From an uncultured Oscillospiraceae bacterium (lineage in GTDB: Bacteria; Bacillota; Clostridia; Oscillospirales; Ruminococcaceae), in the NCBI GenBank assembly GCA_934539585.1, contig CAKTCT010000025.1, positions 1 to 35,603 on the forward strand: DNA of 35,603 nucleotides, read 5' to 3'. The notes under the pieces are model-generated. The model did not search any database, was not told the origin of the DNA, and was given only the letters and a program-made list of their open reading frames with translations. The position numbers and the translations under genes are program-made. Positions 1 to 7,487 of this stretch are shown here, in pieces (position 1 is the stretch's first letter; each line of letters opens with the position of its first letter).

Positions 1-53
1 AGCAAGGCCGTGTAATTCGTCGCTATTCTGCGACCGGAGGCTTTTTTATTTGT

Positions 54-87
54 CTGCTAAACGGGGGACGGTCCCAAACTATAGCAG
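54..87. repeat. Imperfect inverted repeat downstream of the minus-strand hypothetical gene
   Basis: Outer arms CTGCTA (54-59) and TAGCAG (82-87) enclose an inner GGGAC-g-GTCCC hairpin (65-75). It lies just past the 3' end of the minus-strand gene at 103-537. It could act as a weak terminator, but on the minus strand no T-run follows the outer arm. It could also be a decayed REP-like palindrome. The rest of bases 1-102 holds no gene I can support: the plus strand opens with a possible five-codon gene end (stop at 13-15), and a T-run lies at 42-47. Confidence 0.35.
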
Positions 88-102
88 GAGGTGCTTTTAT
101 CA

Positions 103-537
103 TCAGTCGGGGCTTGCTTCGTGTTCCAGGGCGATGCGCAGCCGGGAAAGCTGGACATAACCGGTTTCGTCGGCAATATTTTCGGAAAGGAGGGTCATGG
201 CCTCTACAAGTTCTGAAATATGGGCTTTTCCTCGGTCGGGAAAGAGCAGCAGGTTCCCGTAAATCGCGCTGCAGAGGGTGCCGTTGAGGGATTTTTCGGT
301 ATTCTCCGTTAGGAGCCGGCAGGCTGACTGGAAGGAATGGAAGGCGGCCACCCCGCCCCAGTAATCGCTGTCCTCGCCGGTTTCCTGAAACCCGGAAAAT
401 CGTGTATAGGCTTCGATGGCGCTGGCTTGGGCCAAGCTTTTCAGGTCAGAGCGGTCGTGGAGCGCGTACTGCCATAGAACCAGAAAGACCGCCGCCGCCA
501 GGAACGGCAGAATCAGCAGAAGAAAACGCTTTTTCAT
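103..537 (-). CDS. Hypothetical membrane-anchored protein, 144 aa
   Basis: I do not recognise the family. The product starts with two lysines and an arginine followed by about 18 hydrophobic residues (roughly 5-23), which reads as a signal peptide or single N-terminal membrane anchor; no clear signal-peptidase II lipobox is visible. The remaining ~120 residues are soluble, rich in Glu, Ser and Leu, with two cysteines (in SACRLL and TLCSAI) and look largely helical. The start is supported by a GGAGGT ribosome-binding site at 544-549. A weak minus-strand promoter (TGGACT, 17 bp, TAGAAT) can be read around 566-594. The gene stands alone, divergent from the spoIIIA operon, so neighbours give no functional clue beyond a possible envelope location. 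Confidence 0.6.
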   Translation of the reverse strand: MKKRFLLLILPFLAAAVFLVLWQYALHDRSDLKSLAQASAIEAYTRFSGFQETGEDSDYWGGVAAFHSFQSACRLLTENTEKSLNGTLCSAIYGNLLLFPDRGKAHISELVEAMTLLSENIADETGYVQLSRLRIALEHEASPD

Positions 538-676
538 AGCTGCACCTCCGTTGAGATGCTCTTATTCTATCAGAAAATCGGGGAAAAGTCCACCATGAAA
601 ATTCGGACGGGCAGTTCTACCGGCTGTCCCGGCTGCATAGGATGGGAGTATCAGACAAGCAAAGGACGGGAAACGT

Positions 677-1678
677 ATGGACAGATACGAAGCGGTTGCT
701 GCCTGTATGAATCCGGGGCTGCGCGAGACGCTGAGGCGGATTCCGCCGGAGATACGCCGGGGGATCCGAGAAATTCGGCTCCGGCAGGGGCAGCCGGTGG
801 CCCTGACGACGGCGGAGGGAATCCGTTTTCTGCTCCCGGAGGGGCGACTGACGGAATTTGACACGCCTAGGGCTCTGCGGGTTTTGCCGGAGGAAATCGA
901 CGAAATTTTTCGTCGGGCCTGCGGTTACTCGGTACACAGCTGGGAGGAAGAGGCTGTCCAGGGTTTTTTGACGCTGGAAGGGGGCCACCGGGTAGGCGTC
1001 GCCGGAACAGCTTCTTTAGAAAAGGGTCGGGTCCGAGCTTTGCGGCAGGTGGGAAGTTTAAACTTTCGCATTGCCCGGAGCATTCCCGGAGCCGCCGGGG
1101 ACTTGCCCTCCCGATTTTACCGAAGCGGCCATCCGCCGTCGGTGCTGGTGGCGGGGGAGCCCGGCTCAGGAAAGACCACGCTTTTGAAAGATCTGGTCCG
1201 GCGGCTTTCCTCCGGGGAGACCGGGCGGTATTTCCGCATTGCCGTGGTGGATCAGCGCAGCGAACTGGCCGGCGGGGATCTGGGACCTTGCACCGACCTC
1301 CTTCGCGGCTATCCCAAGGGCGAGGGAATGTCCGCTGCGCTGCGGAGCCTTTCCCCGGATCTGCTGGTCTGCGATGAGATCGGCGGGGAGGAGGAGGCCG
1401 CCGCTGTGGCGGAGTGCCTTAACGCCGGGGTGGCCTTGCTCTGTACCGTCCACGCCGGGAGCTTTCTCCAATTAAAACGCCGCAGACCCCTTAGAATTTT
1501 GCTGGAAACCGGTGCCTTTGACTGGGCAGTGGTGTTGGGCTCCCGGGAGCGGCCTTGTCAAATTCGGGGAATTTGGAATCTACGGGAAGGGGAGAGCGGA
1601 TGTGAAATGGCTGGGGGCACTGCTTTTGTTGGGGGCCAGCGTATTGACCGGATCCCGGCTGGCGTCGAGGTTGGCTGA
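677..1678 (+). CDS. spoIIIAA: Stage III sporulation protein AA (ATPase)
   Basis: First gene of the spoIIIA operon. SpoIIIAA is a secretion-type ATPase in the mother cell that energises the SpoIIIA-SpoIIQ channel needed for late forespore gene expression. Visible motifs are a Walker A loop GEPGSGKTT (residues 160-168), a Walker B LLVCDEIG (229-236) and the family N-terminal region with the REIRLR motif. The RBS is the AGGACGGG upstream of ATG 677. Length is 333 aa against about 307 in Bacillus subtilis. The excess is a C-terminal tail after about residue 308 that is read out of frame across the start of spoIIIAB, giving a 77-nt overlap. Transcription by mother-cell sigma-E is expected from the family; a possible sigma-E -10 (CATAGGAT, about 636-643) is present but its -35 is poor. 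Confidence 0.95.
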   Translation: MDRYEAVAACMNPGLRETLRRIPPEIRRGIREIRLRQGQPVALTTAEGIRFLLPEGRLTEFDTPRALRVLPEEIDEIFRRACGYSVHSWEEEAVQGFLTLEGGHRVGVAGTASLEKGRVRALRQVGSLNFRIARSIPGAAGDLPSRFYRSGHPPSVLVAGEPGSGKTTLLKDLVRRLSSGETGRYFRIAVVDQRSELAGGDLGPCTDLLRGYPKGEGMSAALRSLSPDLLVCDEIGGEEEAAAVAECLNAGVALLCTVHAGSFLQLKRRRPLRILLETGAFDWAVVLGSRERPCQIRGIWNLREGESGCEMAGGTAFVGGQRIDRIPAGVEVG

Positions 1679-2099
1679 ACGTGTGGAACGGCTGCGGGCG
1701 GTGCGGGGGCTTATCGAACGGTTTTCCGGGGAGCTTGCCTATCGCCGGACGCCTACGGGCCAGCTGCTTCAGGCGGCCGCCGGGAGCCGGGAATTTGCGG
1801 CGCTGCCCTTTCTGCGGAAGGCAGCGGAGAGCTTTGACGGATCTGTGTCTTTTTCTCGAGTATGGGAGGCGGCGGTGGGGCAAAGCAGTTGTCCGCCCGA
1901 GGAACGGGAACTTCTTTTGGAGATGGGGCAAATTGTTGGAGTTTCAAATCGGGATAGTCAGGTGGCGGCGCTTGCCCTTTTGGCCAGTCGGGCGGACGGA
2001 ATCCTGGAAGAACAGGCCAAAAGAGCCGCGGTGGAAGGCAGGCTCTGCCGGTCAATGGGGGTCTTGGGCGGACTGCTTTTTCTCGTATTGGCACTATAG
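1602..2099 (+). CDS. spoIIIAB: Stage III sporulation protein AB
   Basis: Second spoIIIA gene, 165 aa. The start chosen is GTG 1602 because an AGGGGAGAG ribosome-binding site lies a few bases upstream and the protein then begins with the expected charged residue and membrane segment (VKWLGALLLLGASVLTG). Longer in-frame starts would add residues lacking family character. SpoIIIAB has an N-terminal transmembrane helix, a mother-cell helical domain and a C-terminal hydrophobic segment (GVLGGLLFLVLAL here). It resembles GspF-like platform proteins and is thought to anchor the SpoIIIAA ATPase to the channel. It overlaps spoIIIAA by 77 nt, much more than the few bases usual in compact operons. Confidence 0.93.
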   Translation: MKWLGALLLLGASVLTGSRLASRLAERVERLRAVRGLIERFSGELAYRRTPTGQLLQAAAGSREFAALPFLRKAAESFDGSVSFSRVWEAAVGQSSCPPEERELLLEMGQIVGVSNRDSQVAALALLASRADGILEEQAKRAAVEGRLCRSMGVLGGLLFLVLAL

Positions 2100-2126
2100 T
2101 TATTATAAAACGCGGGAGGAACGCCC

Positions 2127-2324
2127 ATGGATGTGGATCTCATCTTCAAAATTGCAGCAATCGGCATCATTGTTGCGGTGCTTAATCAGGTGCTTATCCG
2201 CTCCGGCCGGGAGGAACAGGCTATGATGACCACTTTGGCAGGACTGATTGTGGTGCTGATGATGGTCATTACCCAGATCAGCGCTCTGTTTGACACCATC
2301 AAGCAGCTGTTTGGATTGTGGTGA
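2127..2324 (+). CDS. spoIIIAC: Stage III sporulation protein AC
   Basis: A 65-residue membrane protein, the usual size for SpoIIIAC. It consists of two hydrophobic helices (about residues 5-24 and 33-55) separated by a short polar loop SGREEQ. SpoIIIAC is an integral membrane component of the SpoIIIA complex in the outer forespore membrane. A CGGGAGGAA ribosome-binding site precedes ATG 2127. The stop codon at 2322-2324 lies just before the RBS and start of spoIIIAD, so the two are probably translationally coupled. Confidence 0.94.
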   Translation: MDVDLIFKIAAIGIIVAVLNQVLIRSGREEQAMMTTLAGLIVVLMMVITQISALFDTIKQLFGLW

Positions 2325-2335
2325 GGGAGAATCCA

Positions 2336-2725
2336 ATGGATTTGATTGCGGTGGCAGGGATCGGGCTCATTGCTTCGGCGGCGGCAGTTTTGCTTCGGCA
2401 GTACAAGCCGGAATACGCTATGGTGGTTTCTCTGGCAGCGGCCGGGCTCATTTTCGGGCTGCTGGTGGCGGACCTGATTCCGGCTTTTTCCATGATGCGG
2501 GGGCTTATGGATCGGGTGGGATTTTCCGGGGAATATGTCCGAATCCTTATCAAATGTTTGGGAATCTGCTTTCTCTGCGACCTGGCGGGACAAATCTGCA
2601 GAGAGGCGGGGCAAGGGGCAATTTCCGCAAAAATCGACTTGGCTGGAAAAACAGCCGTTCTTCTTCTGACTCTGCCCATGTTTGAACAGCTTTTGGAGAT
2701 TGCGTTATCTCTCATTGAATTGTAA
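2336..2725 (+). CDS. spoIIIAD: Stage III sporulation protein AD
   Basis: A 129-residue polytopic membrane protein (Bacillus SpoIIIAD is about 133 aa) with hydrophobic segments at about 2-20, 28-48, 68-84 and 103-127. The start is placed at ATG 2336 (MDLIAVAG) rather than the in-frame GTG at 2318, because GAGGGAGA at 2323-2330 is correctly spaced from the ATG and the GTG start would overlap the end of spoIIIAC without an RBS of its own. It is the partner of SpoIIIAC and SpoIIIAE in the membrane part of the feeding-tube complex. Confidence 0.94.
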   Translation: MDLIAVAGIGLIASAAAVLLRQYKPEYAMVVSLAAAGLIFGLLVADLIPAFSMMRGLMDRVGFSGEYVRILIKCLGICFLCDLAGQICREAGQGAISAKIDLAGKTAVLLLTLPMFEQLLEIALSLIEL

Positions 2726-2736
2726 GGAGTGAAACC

Positions 2737-3864
2737 ATGCGCAGGGTGTCCGCTCTTTTGCTGCTGGTGCTGGTGCTGCTGCTGTTTCCAGCGGCGGTTT
2801 CAGCAAAAGACGCCGAGGATATGACAGGGGAACAGCTCCGCCGCAGCGGCGTGGAGCAGTTGCTTCCGCTGATTCCCCGGGAGGGGCGGGAACTGGTGGA
2901 CGGAAAAGCTCTTCTGGAGGGGGAGACTGGGACATGGACGCCCTCGGCGGTATTCGGAAAACTTTGGCAGGCGGTATGCCGGCGAACGACCGCCCCGCTG
3001 CGGATGCTCCTTACCGTTTGTGGAATTTTGCTGCTGGCGGCGCTGCTGGACGCCTTTCGAGACGGCATGGAGCAGGGTGGTCCGGCGGCCTCTTTTGGAG
3101 CGGCTGCGGCTCTTTCCGTTTCAGCGGCGTTGATTTCCGGCACAACGGAGAGCATCCGTCACGGGGCCCGGGCCATTGAGGAGCTCTCTTACTTCGTTTT
3201 AAGCTTTATTCCGGTGTTTTCCGGGGTGGCGGCGGTGGCGGGACGTCCTACGTCTGCGGCGGTTTATCAGTCGGTGACCTTTGCGGCGGCTCAGTTTTTC
3301 TCCCAGATCGCCGCCAAAGCGGTGGTGCCGCTGCTGGGAATTTTTCTGGCCATCTCCACTGTGGGCAGCGTTTCCGATACCGTAGACGTCCAGGGAATCG
3401 CCCAGAGCGTCAAAAAGGCGGCGTGCTGGATTCTGGCTCTATGCCTGACGGTGTTCGTGGGGCTTTTGACGGTTCAGAGTATGGCGGCAGGGGCTGCGGA
3501 CACCGTGGGGAACCGGACGCTGAAATTCGTCATCAGCTCGGCGGTGCCGGTAGTGGGCGGAGCCCTAAGCGAAGCGTACAGTTCCCTGTTTGGCTGCCTG
3601 GGTATAGTAAAAAGTACCATCGGGGTCTTTGGAATCGTGATTATGGCTGTCAGCCTGCTGCCTGCAGTGCTGGATCTTTCACTGACCATGCTGGCATTGA
3701 ATCTGGCCGGAGCGTTGGGGGATTTGCTGGGACAGAAGCGGGTTTCGGGGGTTTTGCGGGGGGTGTCGTCGGCGCTGGCGGTGATGCTGGGGCTGATCCT
3801 CTGCTACGGGATGATGATTTTGGTGTCGGTAACAGTGGTGCTGCTTCTGGGAACGCCGGGATAA
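2737..3864 (+). CDS. spoIIIAE: Stage III sporulation protein AE
   Basis: 375 aa. It begins with a clear signal peptide (MRRVSALLLL to about residue 22, ending VSA) followed by a short exported region and then a series of hydrophobic helices from about residue 85 to the C terminus. This is the SpoIIIAE layout, the large multi-spanning subunit of the SpoIIIA channel. An AAGGAG ribosome-binding site (2724-2729) overlaps the end of spoIIIAD, and the gap between the genes is 11 nt. No irregularities were seen. Like the rest of the operon it is expected to be expressed in the mother cell after engulfment starts. Confidence 0.95.
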   Translation: MRRVSALLLLVLVLLLFPAAVSAKDAEDMTGEQLRRSGVEQLLPLIPREGRELVDGKALLEGETGTWTPSAVFGKLWQAVCRRTTAPLRMLLTVCGILLLAALLDAFRDGMEQGGPAASFGAAAALSVSAALISGTTESIRHGARAIEELSYFVLSFIPVFSGVAAVAGRPTSAAVYQSVTFAAAQFFSQIAAKAVVPLLGIFLAISTVGSVSDTVDVQGIAQSVKKAACWILALCLTVFVGLLTVQSMAAGAADTVGNRTLKFVISSAVPVVGGALSEAYSSLFGCLGIVKSTIGVFGIVIMAVSLLPAVLDLSLTMLALNLAGALGDLLGQKRVSGVLRGVSSALAVMLGLILCYGMMILVSVTVVLLLGTPG

Positions 3865-3877
3865 AGGGGGATGAGTT

Positions 3878-4363
3878 ATGGAAATGCTTCGGAGCGCTGC
3901 GGCTGCTTTGTGTGGAACATTGATCGTGACGGCGATTTTTTCCATGCTCATCCCGCAGACCGGGGATCACCGGTTTCTGAAGCTGGCGGTGCGGCTGTTC
4001 TTCCTGCTGTGCATCGCCGTGCCCCTGGTCCGGAACCGGGTGGACCTGGAGCTGGATGTCAGCCGCTACCTCTCCCGGAGCCAGGCGGTGGAGACGGATT
4101 TGCAGGCCCTGGCCGACTCCCAGCTGCTGGAGGCGTTTTCCGGGAACCTCCGGGAACAGGTCCGGCAGATTCTCCGGCGCCACGGGGTGGAGGCGGAAAA
4201 AATCGAGACGGGCGTTCATATCGGCCCGGATCGGAGCATAGAAATTACTACCATCAAAATCATCCTAGAGGAGGAAGCCAGCGGCCTGGGGGACGCTCTG
4301 GCGGAGATTCAGAGGGACCTGGGCGCGGCGGCCTCCGTGGTGTACAGCCGCGGTGAAAAATAA
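3878..4363 (+). CDS. spoIIIAF: Stage III sporulation protein AF
   Basis: 161 aa. Two N-terminal transmembrane helices (about residues 7-27 and 34-50) are followed by a soluble domain of about 100 residues that ends with a ring-building-type fold in the family (IEITTIKIILEEEASGLGDAL is the end region). SpoIIIAF is one of the three soluble-domain subunits of the channel. The start at ATG 3878 is preceded by AAAGGGGGA. A one-codon-later ATG also exists at 3887 but is further from the RBS. The stop is followed by the spoIIIAG RBS within the same few bases. Confidence 0.92.
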   Translation: MEMLRSAAAALCGTLIVTAIFSMLIPQTGDHRFLKLAVRLFFLLCIAVPLVRNRVDLELDVSRYLSRSQAVETDLQALADSQLLEAFSGNLREQVRQILRRHGVEAEKIETGVHIGPDRSIEITTIKIILEEEASGLGDALAEIQRDLGAAASVVYSRGEK

Positions 4364-4373
4364 GGAGCGCATT

Positions 4374-4934
4374 ATGGGAGAGAAAAAAGCGTGGGCCGGT
4401 CTGGCGGAGTTCTTCAGGGCCGGGGACCGGAAGGTGAAGCTCATTACGATTCTGGGGGCGGCGGGGATTCTCCTCATCTTCCTTTCCCAGTTTTGGGGGA
4501 GCGGAAAGGGGACGGCCCAGCCGGAGACGGTGGAGGAGGACTCCGCCGTCTATGTCCAGGCGCTCCAGACCCAGATGTCCCAGCTCATCGGCCAGATTCA
4601 GGGGGCGGGGAAAACCACGGTGCTGATCACCCTGGAAAGCGGCTGGGAGACCCTCTACGTCCGGGAGGAAAAGACCGACCAGGATTCCGCCCGGCCCTCC
4701 TCCGGCGAGGGGATGGTGTCGGAACGGCTGCTCCGGGAGGAAAGCTACGTCCTGGTGGACGGGTCCGGCGGCCGCAGCGCCTTGGTACGGACCCGGATGG
4801 AACCGGTGGTCAGAGGGGTGGTGGTGGTCTGTGAGGGCGGTGACGATCCGCTCACCGTGACGCGAATCTTAGAAGCGGTGACGACGGCCCTTGGCGTCAG
4901 TTCGGCCAAGGTCTGCATAACAAAATGCGCATAG
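4374..4934 (+). CDS. spoIIIAG: Stage III sporulation protein AG
   Basis: 186 aa. It has one transmembrane helix at about residues 24-41 (ITILGAAGILLIFLSQF) and then a soluble domain with the ring-building motif known from FliF/EscJ-type secretion rings. In Bacillus SpoIIIAG forms the large ring of the SpoIIIA channel in the intermembrane space. ATG 4374 is chosen over the in-frame GTG 4353 because AAGGAG at 4362-4367 is six bases before it. The C-terminal part (VVVVCEGGDDPLTV, then AVTTALGV..AKVCITK) matches the family end closely. Confidence 0.94.
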   Translation: MGEKKAWAGLAEFFRAGDRKVKLITILGAAGILLIFLSQFWGSGKGTAQPETVEEDSAVYVQALQTQMSQLIGQIQGAGKTTVLITLESGWETLYVREEKTDQDSARPSSGEGMVSERLLREESYVLVDGSGGRSALVRTRMEPVVRGVVVVCEGGDDPLTVTRILEAVTTALGVSSAKVCITKCA

Positions 4935-4944
4935 GAGGATGATT

Positions 4945-5487
4945 ATGAAGCTCAACATGATTTTAGGGAAGAAACAGATCGTACTGGCGTCTCTGGTGCT
5001 GGTCCTGGGCGTCGCCATTTACCTGAACTACGCCTTCTCCAAGGAGGGGAACCCCTACGACATCACCGCCGGGACCTCAGTCTCCGACACCGGGAACACC
5101 GAGACCTACGGCGAGGCCCAGCTCACCGGAGCGGAGGCCGACGCCTACTTCGTCCAGGCCCGTCTGGACCGGAAAAAGGCCCGGGACGAGGCGGTGGAGA
5201 CTCTGGCCAACACCCTGAAGGACGCCGAGCTCACCGACGAGGAAAAGGAGCTGGCCACGGCCAAGGCCCTGGAGGTCTCCCGGCAGATGGAAAGCGAGGC
5301 CAACATCGAAACCCTGGTCAAGGCCAAGGGCTTCGCCGACTGCCTGGCCATTGTGGACACGGACAGCGTCAAGGTCGTGGTCAAGACCCAGGGCCTGGAC
5401 GCGGAGCAGGCGGCCCAGATCAAGAACATCATCTTAGAGGAGACCGGCGTGCTGGCGGAAAACGTTTCGGTCGGCGAGGTCCAGTGA
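4945..5487 (+). CDS. spoIIIAH: Stage III sporulation protein AH
   Basis: 180 aa. A single N-terminal transmembrane segment (IVLASLVLVLGVAIYLNYAF) is followed by a linker and a helix-rich extracytoplasmic domain ending in VLAENVSVGEVQ. SpoIIIAH binds SpoIIQ from the forespore across the intermembrane space, the zipper that links the two cells. The start is ATG 4945: the RBS AGGAGG (4933-4938) directly abuts the earlier ATG 4939, so the second ATG has the proper spacing. It is the last gene of the operon; a strong terminator follows six bases after the stop. No spoIIQ is in this window. Confidence 0.95.
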   Translation: MKLNMILGKKQIVLASLVLVLGVAIYLNYAFSKEGNPYDITAGTSVSDTGNTETYGEAQLTGAEADAYFVQARLDRKKARDEAVETLANTLKDAELTDEEKELATAKALEVSRQMESEANIETLVKAKGFADCLAIVDTDSVKVVVKTQGLDAEQAAQIKNIILEETGVLAENVSVGEVQ

Positions 5488-5492
5488 GCACT

Positions 5493-5534
5493 TCCCCCTT
5501 CTTGTCCCGGCGTCCGGGCGGAAGGGGGATTTTT
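5493..5534 (+). terminator. Rho-independent terminator of the spoIIIA operon
   Basis: Outer stem TCCCCCTTC (5493-5501) pairs perfectly with GAAGGGGGA (5521-5529); an inner CCCGG/CCGGG stem (5506-5518) closes the loop. A run of five T follows at 5530-5534. It starts six bases after the spoIIIAH stop codon and separates the sporulation operon from the housekeeping run. Confidence 0.9.
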
Positions 5535-5609
5535 GCTGGGGAAATGTGAATATTCTCCCTGTATATTCCAAAGTTTTTTCGTGAATATGCACTTTTTCGC
5601 GGAAAATGG

Positions 5610-5637
5610 TTGTTTCTTCCGGAAAGTGTGCTATAAT
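5610..5637 (+). promoter_or_regulatory. Sigma-A-type promoter of the asp23-nusB operon
   Basis: TTGTTT (5610-5615), a 16-bp spacer and TATAAT (5632-5637), with an extended -10 TGC directly before the TATAAT. The upstream stretch 5545-5592 is AT-rich compared with its surroundings and holds two GTGAATAT repeats (about 5546 and 5581), one within a GAATATTC palindrome. The transcript would have a leader of about 95 nt before ATG 5740. Confidence 0.75.
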
Positions 5638-5739
5638 AAAAATGTATACGCAAATGCCCGCAGCTTTCCGTTCCGGCGGCTGCGTTGGAATCTCATGCCG
5701 CCCGGGGTTCTGCCCGGGGAAAAGAAAGGACAGGAGAGT

Positions 5740-6096
5740 ATGGACCAGAAAAATACCGCTGCCAGCGGCAGCATCAAAATTTCTGAGGAAGTTGTGGAAA
5801 CCGTGGTAAAAACGGTCTTGAAGGAGATCGACGGCGTACATTCTCTGGCCGCCCGGTCTGCGGGGGCCTCGGATCTGCTGCTCCGGACGCCGCTTTTGAA
5901 GCCCATTTCCATCACCCTCAACGCGGACATCGCCGCCATCGACGTGGCGGTGAACCTCTGCTTCGGGTACCGGGTGAAGACGGTCTCCGAGCAGATTCAG
6001 CAGCGGGTGAAGGACGCCGTCCAGGACATGACCGGCGTTACCGTCAGCCGTGTGGACGTCTACGTCGCCGGGATCAAGGCCAGGGAGGCCGTCTGA
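5740..6096 (+). CDS. Asp23/Gls24 family envelope stress response protein
   Basis: 118 aa, an Asp23/Gls24 (YqhY/YloU-type) domain: the ISEEVVETVVKTVLKEIDGV start and the FGYRVKTVSEQIQ..VKDAVQDMTG..VSRVDVYVAGI end are family hallmarks. YqhY-type proteins sit between the acc genes and nusB in Bacillus and have been linked to fatty-acid synthesis control; accB and accC are absent here. The start is ATG 5740 with AGGAGAG upstream; a much longer in-frame reading from 5533 starts inside the spoIIIA terminator and is not credible. It is the first gene of the housekeeping operon and is followed by nusB after about 30 nt. Confidence 0.9.
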   Translation: MDQKNTAASGSIKISEEVVETVVKTVLKEIDGVHSLAARSAGASDLLLRTPLLKPISITLNADIAAIDVAVNLCFGYRVKTVSEQIQQRVKDAVQDMTGVTVSRVDVYVAGIKAREAV

Positions 6097-6127
6097 CTTC
6101 TGAAAATTCGCTCGTTTGGAGGAAACT

Positions 6128-6535
6128 ATGAAAACAATCACCCGCCATCAGATGAGGGAAAACGCCTTCCTGCTGGTTTTTGAAAAAAGCTTTTCCGAGG
6201 ATTCCGTGGAGGACATCCTGGACGTCGCCCGGGACTGCGACGCCATTGAAGTCACCGACCAGGTGGAAGCCATGTTCCGCGGCGTTGTCCAGAACCTGAG
6301 CATCATCGACAACACCATCGCCCCCACGCTGAAAAACTGGACCAAGGAGCGGATTTCCAAGGTCAGCCTGGCCATTCTGCGGCTGGGCGTTTACGAGATT
6401 CTCTTTTCCGACGACGTGCCCGACGACATCGTCGTCAGTGAGTGCGTCAAGCTGGCCACCACCTTCGCCTACGACGACGACGTTTCCTTCGTCAACGGCG
6501 TGCTGGGAGCCATCGTCCGCAGCAAGGCCAAATGA
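6128..6535 (+). CDS. nusB: Transcription antitermination protein NusB
   Basis: 135 aa, the normal NusB length. Family signs: an N-terminal TRHQMRENAFLLVFE helix, DNTIAPTLKNW in the middle and RISKVSLAILRLGVYEILF followed by a C-terminal VNGVLGAIVRS. NusB binds NusE (S10) and boxA RNA to support rRNA antitermination. The start is ATG 6128, six bases after GGAGG (6118-6122); the upstream TTG at 6116 contains the RBS. The stop TGA at 6533-6535 is followed after a single base by the next start codon. Confidence 0.95.
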   Translation: MKTITRHQMRENAFLLVFEKSFSEDSVEDILDVARDCDAIEVTDQVEAMFRGVVQNLSIIDNTIAPTLKNWTKERISKVSLAILRLGVYEILFSDDVPDDIVVSECVKLATTFAYDDDVSFVNGVLGAIVRSKAK

Positions 6536-6536
6536 T

Positions 6537-7487
6537 ATGCTGACATTTGGCGTCGATACCAGCAACTACACCACCTCCGCCGCCGTCTATGACGCCGCAG
6601 CGGGGGTGATTGTAATGGAAAAACGGCTTTTGCCCACGGCGGAAGGGGCCCTGGGCCTCCGGCAGAGCGACGCGGTGTTCGCCCACGTCAAGCAGCTGGG
6701 GGACATCGCGGAGACCCTGTTTTCCCGGCCGGACCTGCCGCAAGGGGAGATTTCCGCCGCCGGTGTTTCCGCCTTTCCCCGGCGGGAGCAAGGGTCCTAC
6801 ATGCCGTGCTTCCTGGTAGGGGAGACGGTGATGCGGACCTACGCCGCGGCCAACCGGGTCCCCCTCCACCGGTTTTCCCATCAGGAGGGCCACGTGGCCG
6901 CCGCGCTGTACAGCGCCGGCCGGCTGGACCTTTTGGAACGGCCCTTCCTGGCCTTTCACCTTTCCGGCGGCACCACCGACGCCCTGCTGGTGACGCCCTC
7001 GGAGGATGCTCCCCTGAACATCCGGCAGGTGGGCGGCTCCCTGGACCTGAAGGCCGGACAGGCCGTGGACCGGGTGGGGCTGCTTTTGGGGCTGCATTTT
7101 CCCTGCGGACCGGAGCTGACGGCCCTGGCCCTTCAATGGAAGGAGCCGGTCCGGGTCCGGGCCACCCTCAAGGGGAGCAGCTGCTGCCTTTCCGGCATCG
7201 AAAACCAGTGCCGGAAGCTGCTGGCAGAGGGCCATCCCCGGGAGGAGATCGCCCGGGTCTGCCTGGAGTCCATCCGGGCGGCCCTGGAGGGCATGACCAC
7301 CGCCTTGCAGGAGGAGTACGGGCCTCTGCCGCTGCTCTACGCAGGCGGGGTCATGGCCAGCACCCTGATCCGCAGGCAGATGGAGGAGAAATTCGGCGGC
7401 ATCTTCGCCGAACCGGCGTTTTCCTCGGATAACGCCGCCGGAACGGCCATTCTCGCCGCCCTGGCGGAGGGACGGAGGCGCGCATGA
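6537..7487 (+). CDS. TsaD/Kae1-like protein (short paralogue)
   Basis: 316 aa with an ASKHA-type ATPase fold of the TsaD/Gcp family: N-terminal FGVDTSNYTTSAAV, the metal-binding pair in SHQEGH (H115, H119), a HLSGGTTDALL phosphate loop and C-terminal SSDNAAGTA. TsaD makes the t6A modification of tRNA with TsaB, TsaC and TsaE. This copy is a little shorter and more diverged than canonical TsaD: the typical motif is xHMEAH and the C-terminal motif is TDNAAM, so it is probably a paralogue of unknown role and not the housekeeping enzyme. It starts one base after the nusB stop with no clear RBS, suggesting translational coupling, and overlaps xseA by 4 nt. It occupies the place of folD in the Bacillus gene order. 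Confidence 0.8.
   Translation: MLTFGVDTSNYTTSAAVYDAAAGVIVMEKRLLPTAEGALGLRQSDAVFAHVKQLGDIAETLFSRPDLPQGEISAAGVSAFPRREQGSYMPCFLVGETVMRTYAAANRVPLHRFSHQEGHVAAALYSAGRLDLLERPFLAFHLSGGTTDALLVTPSEDAPLNIRQVGGSLDLKAGQAVDRVGLLLGLHFPCGPELTALALQWKEPVRVRATLKGSSCCLSGIENQCRKLLAEGHPREEIARVCLESIRAALEGMTTALQEEYGPLPLLYAGGVMASTLIRRQMEEKFGGIFAEPAFSSDNAAGTAILAALAEGRRRA

Noticed and set aside
1..15. Possible C-terminal end of an upstream plus-strand gene
   Set aside because: Only four codons and a stop are visible; there is nothing to test it with.
61..80. GGGGGACGGTCCC as the end of a REP-associated transposon
   Set aside because: A single short palindrome, no transposase and no second copy in the window.
556..861. 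Small plus-strand gene before spoIIIAA
   Set aside because: It overlaps the first 185 bases of spoIIIAA in another frame, has no RBS of note and no recognisable product.
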